Source: Thermoanaerobaculia bacterium
Lineage (GTDB): Bacteria > Acidobacteriota > Thermoanaerobaculia > Multivoradales > JAHEKO01
NCBI GenBank assembly: GCA_947259925.1
Contig: CAMYOG010000033.1
Span: forward strand, 1 to 52,676
Length of the DNA stretch: 52,676 bases
Reading direction: 5' to 3'
Part shown: positions 45,784 to 52,676 of the stretch, piece after piece
How the letters are laid out: every line of letters starts with the position of its first letter
Position numbering within the stretch: the first letter of the stretch is position 1
Notes under the pieces: generated by a model
The model's database searches: none
Told to the model about the DNA's origin: nothing
Seen by the model: the letters and a program-made list of their open reading frames with translations, nothing else
Translations under genes and position numbers: made by a program

Positions 45784-47016
45784 ATGTACCTGCGGAACTA
45801 CCTCAGGCAGTTCCTCTCCGACCTTCTGACCCAGAAGCTGCGGACCTTCCTGACCGTCTTCGGGATCATCTGGGGGACGGCCTCGGTAACCCTGCTGCTT
45901 GCCTTCGGCGAGGGCTTCCACAGGCAGGTCGGGATCAACTTCAAGGGCCTGGGCGAGAACATCGTCATCTGCTGGCCCGCGCGGACCAGCAAGGACTGGC
46001 AGGGCCTGCCGCACGGCCGCCGCGTGCGAGTCACCGACGAGGACATGAAGCTGATCCGCAGCCAGGTCCCGCAGGTGGCGCGGATCAGCGGCGAGCTCTC
46101 CGACAGCGGCACCCGGCTGCGGGCGGGTCGGACGACGGTCGCGCCCCAGATCGTCGGCGCCAACATCGAGTTCTCCGAGATGCGCAACATGATCCCCGAC
46201 CGCGGTGGCCGCTATCTGAACCCGATCGACATGGGCAGCAAGCGGCGCGTCGTCTTCATCGGCGACCAGCTCAAGAAGGATCTCTTCGGCGTCGACGAGG
46301 CGGTCGGCCAGCACATCTACTTCGATGGCGTCCCGTTCCTGGTGATCGGCGTCATGCAGCGCAAGACCCAGGACTCGAACTACTCCGGCCGCGACGAAGA
46401 CAAGGCGACCATTCCGCTCTCGACCTACCAGGCGATCTACGGCGAGGAGTACCTCGACAACTTCGTCTTCCAGGTGGCCGGGATCGACGACGTCGAGATA
46501 GCCAAGGACGGCGTCATCGCGACCCTGGCCCGCAAATACCGCTTCGATCCCGAGGACAAGGAGGCGGTCCTGATGTGGGACACGACCGAGATGCTGGTCT
46601 TCATGGACGCGTTCTTTCTCGGCTTCCGGCTCTTTCTCGGCATCGTCGGCGCGCTCACCCTGGTGGTGGGCGGCATCGGCGTCAGCAACATCATGAACGT
46701 CGTCGTCGAGGAGCGGACAAAGGAGATCGGCATCAAGATGGCGCTTGGGGCGAAGAAGCGCTACGTCCTCGGTCAATTCATGTTCGAGACCCTGCTGATC
46801 ACCGCGATCGGGGGCGCGATCGGGCTCGGCATCGCCTGGACGATCTGCGCGGTCTTTCCGCAGTTCGGGCTGACCGACTACGTCGGCGACCCGACGATCT
46901 CGCCGCAGGTGGCGCTGATCACCACCGGGATTCTCGGCTCGATCGGGTTCCTGGCCGGCTTCTTCCCGGCGCGCACCGCCGCCAACCTGAAGCCGGTCGA
47001 GGCCCTGAGGATGTAG
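45784..47016 (+). CDS. MacB-like ABC permease 1
   Basis: The 410-residue protein has one N-terminal helix (~18-38), a large periplasmic domain (MacB_PCD-like) and three C-terminal helices typical of FtsX-family permeases (LVVGGIGVSNIMNVVVEERTKEIGIKMALGA). It has no ATPase domain, unlike E. coli MacB. A GLGENIVICWP segment (~53-63) followed by GLPHGRRVRV is shared with permease 2. It starts 41 bp after the adaptor. Confidence 0.92.
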   Translation: MYLRNYLRQFLSDLLTQKLRTFLTVFGIIWGTASVTLLLAFGEGFHRQVGINFKGLGENIVICWPARTSKDWQGLPHGRRVRVTDEDMKLIRSQVPQVARISGELSDSGTRLRAGRTTVAPQIVGANIEFSEMRNMIPDRGGRYLNPIDMGSKRRVVFIGDQLKKDLFGVDEAVGQHIYFDGVPFLVIGVMQRKTQDSNYSGRDEDKATIPLSTYQAIYGEEYLDNFVFQVAGIDDVEIAKDGVIATLARKYRFDPEDKEAVLMWDTTEMLVFMDAFFLGFRLFLGIVGALTLVVGGIGVSNIMNVVVEERTKEIGIKMALGAKKRYVLGQFMFETLLITAIGGAIGLGIAWTICAVFPQFGLTDYVGDPTISPQVALITTGILGSIGFLAGFFPARTAANLKPVEALRM

Positions 47017-47018
47017 CG

Positions 47019-48272
47019 ATGCGCCTCGGCCTGATCTTCAAGCTCTTCCGGAGCGCCGCCAGCATCCAGCGCAAGCGGATGATCCTGACCGTCACCGCGA
47101 TCGCTTGGGGGACGATCTCGATCGTCCTCTTGCTGTCGTTCGGCGAGGGATTGAAGCACACCCTGACCGCCGGCTCGACCGGTCTCGGCGAGGGGATCGC
47201 GATCTGCTGGCCGGGCGAGACCCAGAAGGCGTTCCGCGGCTTTCCGGCGGGACGCGAGATCAACGTTCTGCCCGAGGACGCCGATCTTCTGACGCAGAAC
47301 ATCCCCGAGATGGAGGCGGCCTCGGGCGAGATGCAGACCTGGGGAGCGCAGCTCTCGTACGGGCGGCAAAACCTGAACAAGCGGGTAGTCGGCGTCCATC
47401 CGCAGTGGGGCAAGCTGCGCAACCAGGTGCCGGAGTCGGGCGGTCGGTTCCTCAATCAGCTCGACCACGACCTGAAGCGGCGGGTGGCGTTTCTCGGCTG
47501 GGAGATCAAGCAGGATCTGTTCGGCGACGAGCCGGCGGTCGGCAAGACCTTCACCATCAACCGGGTCCCATTCACGGTGATCGGGGTGATGAAGGACAAG
47601 ATCCAGATGGGCACCTACGGCGGCCCCGACAAGAACAACACCGTCATCCCGATCAGCACCTTCGAAGCGCTGCTCGGACGCCGCTACGTGAACGTGATGG
47701 TCTGGAAGCCGCGGACGCCCGAGCTGATGGAGCACACCAAGCGGCGCTTCTACGAGGTGCTGGGTGCCAAGTACCGCTTCGATCCGACCGACGAGCGGGC
47801 GATCGGCATCTGGGACACCGTCGAGTCGCAACGGATGACCGCCAACATGTCCGTCGGCATCGAGATCTTCTTGGGCATCATTGGCGCCCTGACTCTCCTG
47901 ATCGGCGGCGTCGGGGTAGCCAACATCATGTACGCGGCGATCACCCACCGGACGCGTGAGATCGGCGTCCTGATGGCGATCGGAGCGCGCAAGTCGTACG
48001 TCATGGGTCCGCTGGTGGTCGAGTCGCTGGCGCTGACCTTCCTGGGCGGCATCATCGGCATCGGTATCGGCGGCGCGCTCGTCCAGGGGCTGGCGTATCT
48101 CCAGCAGAACGCTCAGAGCGAGGCGATGGAGTTCCTCGGAACGCCCACCTTCTCGCTGCCGGTAGCGGCGACGACGGTGCTGCTGCTCGGAACGATCGGC
48201 TTCATCGCCGGCTACTTTCCCTCGCGGCGCGCGGTCTCGATCCAGCCGGCGGAGGTCTTGCGCTATGAGTGA
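47019..48272 (+). CDS. MacB-like ABC permease 2
   Basis: The 417-residue protein is a paralogue of the upstream permease: N-terminal helix, periplasmic domain and three C-terminal FtsX-type helices (LLIGGVGVANIMYAAITHRTREIGVLMAIGA). It shares the GLGEGIAICWP and GFPAGREINV stretch, so the pair likely arose by duplication and forms a heterodimer. ATG at 47019 follows the previous stop by 2 bp; the frame is open upstream only as a shadow. Confidence 0.92.
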   Translation: MRLGLIFKLFRSAASIQRKRMILTVTAIAWGTISIVLLLSFGEGLKHTLTAGSTGLGEGIAICWPGETQKAFRGFPAGREINVLPEDADLLTQNIPEMEAASGEMQTWGAQLSYGRQNLNKRVVGVHPQWGKLRNQVPESGGRFLNQLDHDLKRRVAFLGWEIKQDLFGDEPAVGKTFTINRVPFTVIGVMKDKIQMGTYGGPDKNNTVIPISTFEALLGRRYVNVMVWKPRTPELMEHTKRRFYEVLGAKYRFDPTDERAIGIWDTVESQRMTANMSVGIEIFLGIIGALTLLIGGVGVANIMYAAITHRTREIGVLMAIGARKSYVMGPLVVESLALTFLGGIIGIGIGGALVQGLAYLQQNAQSEAMEFLGTPTFSLPVAATTVLLLGTIGFIAGYFPSRRAVSIQPAEVLRYE

Positions 48273-48960
48273 GTCGAACGGTGCCCTCATCGAGATGAAG
48301 GGCATCAGCAAGGTCTACGACACCGGCAAGCTCCAGGTCGAGGCGTTGACCGGCATCGATCTGACCGTCAGGGAGCGCGAGTTCGTCTCGATCGTCGGCC
48401 CGTCGGGATCGGGCAAGTCGACCCTACTCAACATCATCGGCTGTCTCGACACGCCGACCGACGGCTCCTACCGACTGGGTGGGGAAGAGGTGGCTGGGTT
48501 CGGAGGCGATCGGCTCGCCGACGTCCGCAACCGCAAGATCGGCTTCATCTTCCAGAGCTTCAACCTGCTGCCGCAGATCACCGCCTACGACAACGTCGAG
48601 CTGCCGCTCCTGTTCAAGGGCACTTCGGCGCGCGAGCGCAAGCGGCGGGTGGAGGATCTGTTCGAGCGGGTCGGGCTGGCCGACCGGATGGCCCACAAGC
48701 CGACCGAGCTCTCGGGCGGTCAGATGCAGCGCGTCGCCATCGCCCGCGCCCTCGCCTGCGATCCCGATCTGATCCTCGCCGACGAGCCGACCGGCAACCT
48801 CGACTCGAACTCGGGAGCCGACATCCTGCACGTCTTCCAGGATCTCGCCGAGGCGGGCAATACCCTGCTGGTCATCACGCACGACAACGCCATCGCCCAG
48901 CGCACCGAGCGGATGGTCACCCTCCAGGACGGCAGGATCACCGGCGACGGTCCGGTCTAG
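48265..48960 (+). CDS. MacB/LolD-type ABC ATPase
   Basis: The 231-residue ATPase has Walker A GPSGSGKST, Q-loop FQSFNLLPQ, signature LSGGQMQRVAIARAL, Walker B LILADEPTGNLDS and the H-loop ITHD. This is the MacB/LolD/FtsE group that powers mechanotransmission pumps. It overlaps the end of permease 2 by 8 bp and completes the efflux unit. Confidence 0.95.
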   Translation: MSESNGALIEMKGISKVYDTGKLQVEALTGIDLTVREREFVSIVGPSGSGKSTLLNIIGCLDTPTDGSYRLGGEEVAGFGGDRLADVRNRKIGFIFQSFNLLPQITAYDNVELPLLFKGTSARERKRRVEDLFERVGLADRMAHKPTELSGGQMQRVAIARALACDPDLILADEPTGNLDSNSGADILHVFQDLAEAGNTLLVITHDNAIAQRTERMVTLQDGRITGDGPV

Positions 48961-49000
48961 CCTGCTCTTTTCGCCAAAAACCTGTCAGGATGGGACTGGC

Positions 49001-49423
49001 GTGCCCTACTCGCTGCTCGAACACACCGCCGACGTGGGGCTCGAGGTCGAGGCGGCGAGCCTACCCGAGCTCTTCTCCGACGCCGTGCGCGGCATGAGCG
49101 ACGTGATCACCGACGTCGAGCGGGTCGAGGCGATCGAAGAGCAGCCGATCGAGGCCCGCGCGGAATGGCTCGACGTGCTACTGCTCGAGTTCCTGAGTGA
49201 AGCGCTCTACCGCTTCGAGGTGAAGGGCGAGATCTTCGCCGGGGCGCGGGTCGAGGTCGACCAGACGCCCGACGGCTGGTCGCTCAGCGGCGTTGTCGCC
49301 GGCGAGCCGTTCGACCCCATTCGCCATACCACCAGGGTGATGATCAAGGCGGTCACCTACCACCAGCTCGCGCTCGAGCAGAGCGATTCGGGCTGGCGCG
49401 GGCGAGTGATCTTCGACATCTAG
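49001..49423 (+). CDS. Archease (RtcB cofactor)
   Basis: The 140-residue protein matches archease: YSLLEHTADVGLEVEA at the N-terminus, a central IEARAEWLDVLLLEFLSEALY and a C-terminal IRHTTRVMIKAVTYHQLALEQ with the metal-binding histidines. Archease speeds guanylylation of RtcB and turnover of the ligase. It begins with GTG and is followed by rtcB, a classic pair. Confidence 0.92.
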   Translation: MPYSLLEHTADVGLEVEAASLPELFSDAVRGMSDVITDVERVEAIEEQPIEARAEWLDVLLLEFLSEALYRFEVKGEIFAGARVEVDQTPDGWSLSGVVAGEPFDPIRHTTRVMIKAVTYHQLALEQSDSGWRGRVIFDI

Positions 49424-49491
49424 GCTGCCGCGAGCCGACCCGATTGGGCGGGGCCGGCTGGCGGGCGGCGGTAGAGTGGTCGAGGGATCCG

Positions 49492-50928
49492 ATGAAGGTC
49501 CAGAAGATCGACGAGAGTCGCTGGCGCATTCCGCGCGAGGGGAAGATGCGCGTCGACGGGATCGTCTACGCCAGCGAACCGATGATGGCCGACCTGCGCG
49601 GGGACCAATGTCTGGAGCAGGTGGCCAACGTCGCTCACCTGCCCGGCATTCTCGACGCGTCGCTGGCGATGCCCGACATCCACTGGGGCTACGGCTTCCC
49701 GATCGGCGGAGTCGCGGCGATGGACGCCGACGAAGGGGTGATCTCGCCCGGTGGCGTCGGCTATGACATCAACTGTGGCGTGCGGCTCCTGCGCACCGAA
49801 CTCACCCGCGCCGACGTCAAACCGGTGCTGCGCGACCTGGTCACCAGGCTCTACCAGAGCATTCCGACCGGAGTCGGCCGTGGTCGGAAGGACCTGAGGC
49901 TCGGCAAGAACGAGCTCCGCAAGGTCCTCCGCCGGGGCGCCTCGTGGGCGATCGGGGAGGGGATGGGGTCGCCGCGCGACCTCGACTTCCTGGAAGAGCG
50001 GGGCACGATCGACGGTGCCGATCCCGAGCGGGTCTCGGATCGTGCCTACGAGCGGGGTCGGCGGCAGCTCGGCACCCTCGGCTCGGGCAATCACTTCGGA
50101 GAGATCCAGTACGTCTCGGAGATCTACGACGAGGTCGCGGCCCGGGCGCTCGGGCTCTTTCGGGACGGGATCACCTTCACCATCCACTGCGGCTCGCGCG
50201 GCCTCGGTCACCAGGTCTGCAGCGATCATCTGAAGACCATGGTGAGGGCGGCCGCCAGGTATGGCATCGACCTGCCCGACCGGCAGCTCTGCTGCGCGCC
50301 ACTGCGCTCGCCGGAAGGCCGCGACTACCTGGCCGCCATGGCGGCGGCGGCCAACTTCGCCTTCGCCAATCGCCAGGTGATCACCCACTACGCGCGCGAG
50401 AGCTTCGCCGCCGTTCTCGGGATGGGGCCGGCCAAGCTCGGGATCGAGGTGGTCTACGACGTCTGCCACAACATCGCCAAGTTCGAGGAGTTCGAGCACA
50501 ACGGCTCGGTGCGACGCGCCTGCGTGCACCGCAAGGGAGCGACGCGGGCCTATCCGCCCGGTCATCCCAAGACCCCCGAGCCCTACCAGGAGTGCGGCCA
50601 GCCGGTCCTCATTCCGGGCGACATGGGGCGCTATTCGTACGTCCTGGTCGGTACCGAGAAGGCGTACCGGGACACCTTCGGCTCGACCTGCCACGGCGCC
50701 GGCCGCCGCCTGAGCCGTCGCCAGGCCAAGAGGCAGGCCCGCGGCCGGCGGCTGATCGACGAGATGGAGGAGCGCGGCGTGGTGGTGATGGCGGCCGGTA
50801 TGTCGACCGTCGCCGAAGAGATGCCCGAGGCCTACAAGGACGTGGCCCAGGTGGTCGACGTCGTCCAGGCGGCCGGCATCAGTCGCAAGGTGGCCGAGCT
50901 GCGCCCCATCGGCGTCATCAAGGGCTGA
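49492..50928 (+). CDS. rtcB: RtcB RNA-splicing ligase
   Basis: The 478-residue ligase joins 2',3'-cyclic phosphate RNA ends to 5'-hydroxyl ends using GTP and manganese. Metal ligands are visible: C95 in DINCGVRLL, the histidines of GSGNHFGE, HCGSRGLGHQV and DVCHNIAKFE; the guanylylated histidine is in VHRKGATRAYPPG. The length is that of the archaeal/human-like form. The ATG at 49492 begins MKVQKI behind GAGGGA. Confidence 0.96.
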   Translation: MKVQKIDESRWRIPREGKMRVDGIVYASEPMMADLRGDQCLEQVANVAHLPGILDASLAMPDIHWGYGFPIGGVAAMDADEGVISPGGVGYDINCGVRLLRTELTRADVKPVLRDLVTRLYQSIPTGVGRGRKDLRLGKNELRKVLRRGASWAIGEGMGSPRDLDFLEERGTIDGADPERVSDRAYERGRRQLGTLGSGNHFGEIQYVSEIYDEVAARALGLFRDGITFTIHCGSRGLGHQVCSDHLKTMVRAAARYGIDLPDRQLCCAPLRSPEGRDYLAAMAAAANFAFANRQVITHYARESFAAVLGMGPAKLGIEVVYDVCHNIAKFEEFEHNGSVRRACVHRKGATRAYPPGHPKTPEPYQECGQPVLIPGDMGRYSYVLVGTEKAYRDTFGSTCHGAGRRLSRRQAKRQARGRRLIDEMEERGVVVMAAGMSTVAEEMPEAYKDVAQVVDVVQAAGISRKVAELRPIGVIKG

Positions 50929-51160
50929 ACGTCGCAGCTGCCGGGATCTGCTGCGTTAGCTTCGCTTCGCTCGTAGACGAATCGACTTGAGCCTGGATGG
51001 GCGTTCCGCTCCCTGCGGGCTCCTCGAGGTATTGCGCATACGCCTGCGGTGCCATCGGTCGCGCGCCTTGCATCTCCAGGCATCTGCGGCGTTCAGCCCC
51101 GATGCCCGAAGGGAGGCAGGCTGCCATTCTGCTCGCCCTGCCGTATAGTTCGGCGACCCG
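50929..51160. repeat. Gap with dispersed repeat element
   Basis: The 232-bp gap before the deaminase gene holds a non-coding element. Its core at 51038-51061 (ATACGCCTGCGGTGCC and following) is 22 of 24 identical to 10590-10613 in another intergenic gap, and the CATCTC...CTGCGG flank also matches in part. The frames open on the minus strand through it look like repeat translation, not genes. Confidence 0.6.
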
Positions 51161-51691
51161 ATGAAGGAGAAGCACATCCGGATCCGGATCGAGCAGTGTC
51201 TGGCGCTGTCCAAGGCGTCCAACTGCCCGCGCCGGAAGTTCGGGGCCCTGCTGCTCGATCCCGAGCGCAACGTGACGCTCATGGACGGCTACAACGGGGG
51301 GCCGCGCGGTGGGGGGGAGCTGTGCGGGGGCGACGTCTGCCTGCGCGACCAGGACCACATCCAGTCGGGTACTCGGATGGAGATCGGCTGCCATCACGCC
51401 GAGATGAACGTCATCTGCAACTGCGCGGCCTCCGGGGTGCCGACCAAGGGGGCGTGGATCCTGGTCACCGGCGAGCCGTGCGTGCTGTGCGCCAAGCTGA
51501 TCCACCACGCGGGGATCACCAAGGTGATCGTGGTCGGGGGCGGCTATGCCGGCGAGAACGGCGTCGACTATCTGACCGCGCACGGCATCGCCGTCGACAG
51601 TGTCGAAGGGCCGCAGGACGAGCGAGTGGAGAAACTCGGGGACACATTACTCATTTCCCCCTTTCCCGGACCGAGTCGAGGAAATGAGTAA
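51161..51691 (+). CDS. dCMP/cytidine deaminase-family protein
   Basis: The 176-residue protein has the zinc-dependent deaminase fold: H79-A-E81 in CHHAEMNV and P106-C107-V-L-C110, with the N-terminal SNCPRRKFGALLL and GYNGGPRG typical of the dCMP deaminase/ComE group. It may act on dCMP or a modified pyrimidine. The C-terminal tail after VEKL is translated from an inverted repeat (51636-51702), so the original end has been replaced. ATG at 51161 follows GAC. Confidence 0.87.
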   Translation: MKEKHIRIRIEQCLALSKASNCPRRKFGALLLDPERNVTLMDGYNGGPRGGGELCGGDVCLRDQDHIQSGTRMEIGCHHAEMNVICNCAASGVPTKGAWILVTGEPCVLCAKLIHHAGITKVIVVGGGYAGENGVDYLTAHGIAVDSVEGPQDERVEKLGDTLLISPFPGPSRGNE

Positions 51692-51702
51692 TGTGTCCCC
51701 GA
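51636..51702. repeat. 23-bp perfect inverted repeat at the deaminase 3' end
   Basis: The arms 51636-51658 and 51680-51702 (starting TCGGGGACACATTACTC) are perfect reverse complements with a 21-bp spacer. The element runs into the coding sequence and supplies its last ~18 codons and the TAA stop. Palindromes of this look are, from memory, common in REP-type elements linked to IS200-like transposases; no transposase is here. Confidence 0.75.
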
Positions 51703-51788
51703 TTCCCTCGGGATCACCTGAGACGCTTCGGGTTTGACGCTCTGAACGCGGCTGGACTACGCTTGCCCGGTACGAATTGGACGCCGGC

Positions 51789-52256
51789 ATGAAAGCCAAG
51801 TCTCGAGCTCGACTGGAACCGGCACTCCTGGCCCTCCTGATCGTCGCTGGGTCGGGCGCGGCCAGCGCCGAGTCGATAGCGGGTGGCGAGGGCGTCTGGG
51901 ACAACGTCCAGAAGGCCGACTGCCGCATCTGGTCCAAGCGGTTCGATCCGTTCGAGCTCGAGTGGCGGGTCGAGGGTAGCCGGTCCTCGATCCGCTGCGT
52001 GACCACCGTTCTCGACGGTGAGCGCCCCAAGAAGGGCACCAAGGTCACTCTGAGTGCCGAGGTGACCGGCGCGGACGGCAACGTGGTCTCGCTCGGCTCG
52101 CAGACCACCAGGACCGATCAGAACGGCTCGGCGGTCTTCGAGTTCCCGGTCTCCGGAGTCTCGGGCGACGTTTTCACCGCCCGGATCGACGGCCTCTACC
52201 GGAGCTGGAGGAAGGCCACCTCGATGACCACCGACTGCAGGGGTCCGGGGTCCTGA
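51789..52256 (+). CDS. Small exported beta-sandwich protein, unknown function
   Basis: The 155-residue protein has a Sec signal (LLALLIVAGSGAASAES), then a compact domain with three or more cysteines (ADCRIW, IRCVTT, TDCRGP) and TKVTLSAEVTGADGNVVSLGSQ, an Ig-like pattern of the type found in bacterial extracellular repeats. I do not recognise a family. The ATG at 51789 is preferred to the upstream TTG at 51777. Confidence 0.65.
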   Translation: MKAKSRARLEPALLALLIVAGSGAASAESIAGGEGVWDNVQKADCRIWSKRFDPFELEWRVEGSRSSIRCVTTVLDGERPKKGTKVTLSAEVTGADGNVVSLGSQTTRTDQNGSAVFEFPVSGVSGDVFTARIDGLYRSWRKATSMTTDCRGPGS

Positions 52257-52263
52257 TCAGCCC

Positions 52264-52461
52264 CTAGCTGACTTCACCTTCGTCCTCGAGCTTCTCGGCC
52301 ACTTCGTCGATCGTGGCCAAGACCAGGCGCTTGACGAGTGGCGTGGTGGGCTCGCCCTTCTGCCGGGCCTCGGCGACCAGACGCTTGAACTCCTCGGGGG
52401 TAAGGGGCTCATTTCCGTCCGGACGAGGGTCGAGCGGGGGCCCGTCGGTCTCGCGCGTCAT
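52264..52461 (-). CDS. Small acidic protein, unknown
   Basis: A 65-residue acidic protein with LTPEEFKRLVAEARQKGEP and a C-terminal helix (LVLATIDEVAEKLEDEG). It has no recognised domain. Its ATG overlaps the stop of the preceding minus-strand gene as ATGA, so the pair is probably co-translated. Confidence 0.6.
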   Translation of the reverse strand: MTRETDGPPLDPRPDGNEPLTPEEFKRLVAEARQKGEPTTPLVKRLVLATIDEVAEKLEDEGEVS

Positions 52462-52676
52462 TCGTCACCCGACCCTTCGAAGCGCAGGCTCCGATCGTGC
52501 TGATGCCGCACGATGAAGTTGGCCACTCGGATCGCCAGCTCCTCGGACAGACGTCGGGCCAGGGCGGCACGGCGAAGGATCAGGAAGACCGATAGTGCCG
52601 GCTGCTCGAGGCGGACGGCGACGAACTCACGGTAGGTGGTTTCGGCCAGATCAGTGAGCTCGTCGAGCTCGCCCTG
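52458..52676 (-). CDS. C-terminal part of a small helical protein (truncated by the window edge)
   Basis: An open frame without a start in the window ends at 52458 and encodes at least 72 residues, with a helical VFLILRRAALARRLSEELA segment. It overlaps the following 65-residue gene by ATGA. The family cannot be told from the fragment. Confidence 0.6.
   Translation of the reverse strand, partial: QGELDELTDLAETTYREFVAVRLEQPALSVFLILRRAALARRLSEELAIRVANFIVRHQHDRSLRFEGSGDE

Overview
The window looks like chromosomal DNA of a high-GC, Gram-negative, probably Acidobacteriota organism. The evidence is two acidobacterial-type VWFA-related proteins, FadL-type outer-membrane and lipoprotein signals, TAT and Sec signals, a uniformly GC-rich codon use and very many ATGA/GTGA start-stop overlaps. 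The placement is inferred from gene content; there is no rRNA or tRNA here. No phage, plasmid or CRISPR region is visible. Mobile-DNA traces are limited to small non-coding repeats.

Layout. 1-5.3 kb: a compact tryptophan operon trpG-D-C-F-B-A preceded by a probable IS-end remnant. 5.4-7.8 kb: an esterase, an ICMT-like membrane methyltransferase and an M23 peptidase lipoprotein. 7.8-14.9 kb, mostly minus strand: a solitary CheR-type methyltransferase, a His-rich TPR protein, a repeat-rich gap, an NSS sodium symporter with its 41-residue MetS-like partner, a TlpA-like thioredoxin, a PspC protein and a sulfatase-like lipoprotein. 15.0-26.1 kb: one long co-oriented Bat-type operon (redoxin fusion, MoxR ATPase, DUF58, TPR/SurA-like protein, BatD-like lipoprotein, BatA, BatB-BatC fusion, BatD, BatE), probably a periplasmic stress or envelope assembly machine assembled by MoxR and vWA proteins. 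26.3-33.5 kb, minus strand: two more alkaline-phosphatase-superfamily lipoproteins coupled to a DUF2723 membrane protein, then (across a 200-bp nested palindrome) a VWFA protein and a D-amino-acid-transaminase-like enzyme. 33.6-38.8 kb: a glycosidase-like secreted protein, an orphan type II pseudopilin, a VWFA-related protein and a TAT-exported metallo-beta-lactamase-fold hydrolase.

38.9-44.4 kb is the most interesting region. A PAS/AAA+/Fis sigma-54 activator with a CX10C cysteine pair is followed by an array of GTTGCAAC palindromes, a near-consensus -24/-12 promoter and then an operon of an SQR-like flavoprotein, a TusE/DsrC-like carrier with only the C-terminal cysteine, a DsrE2-like protein, a FadL-type porin and an exported dihaem cytochrome c, closed by a rho-independent terminator. 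I read it as a sulfane-sulfur-sensing and sulfur-trafficking module. 44.6-49.0 kb: a MacA/MacB-like efflux system with two paralogous permeases and a separate ATPase. 49.0-52.7 kb: archease and RtcB (RNA ligation), a dCMP-deaminase-family protein whose C-terminus is supplied by a repeat, a small secreted protein and two small minus-strand genes running off the edge.
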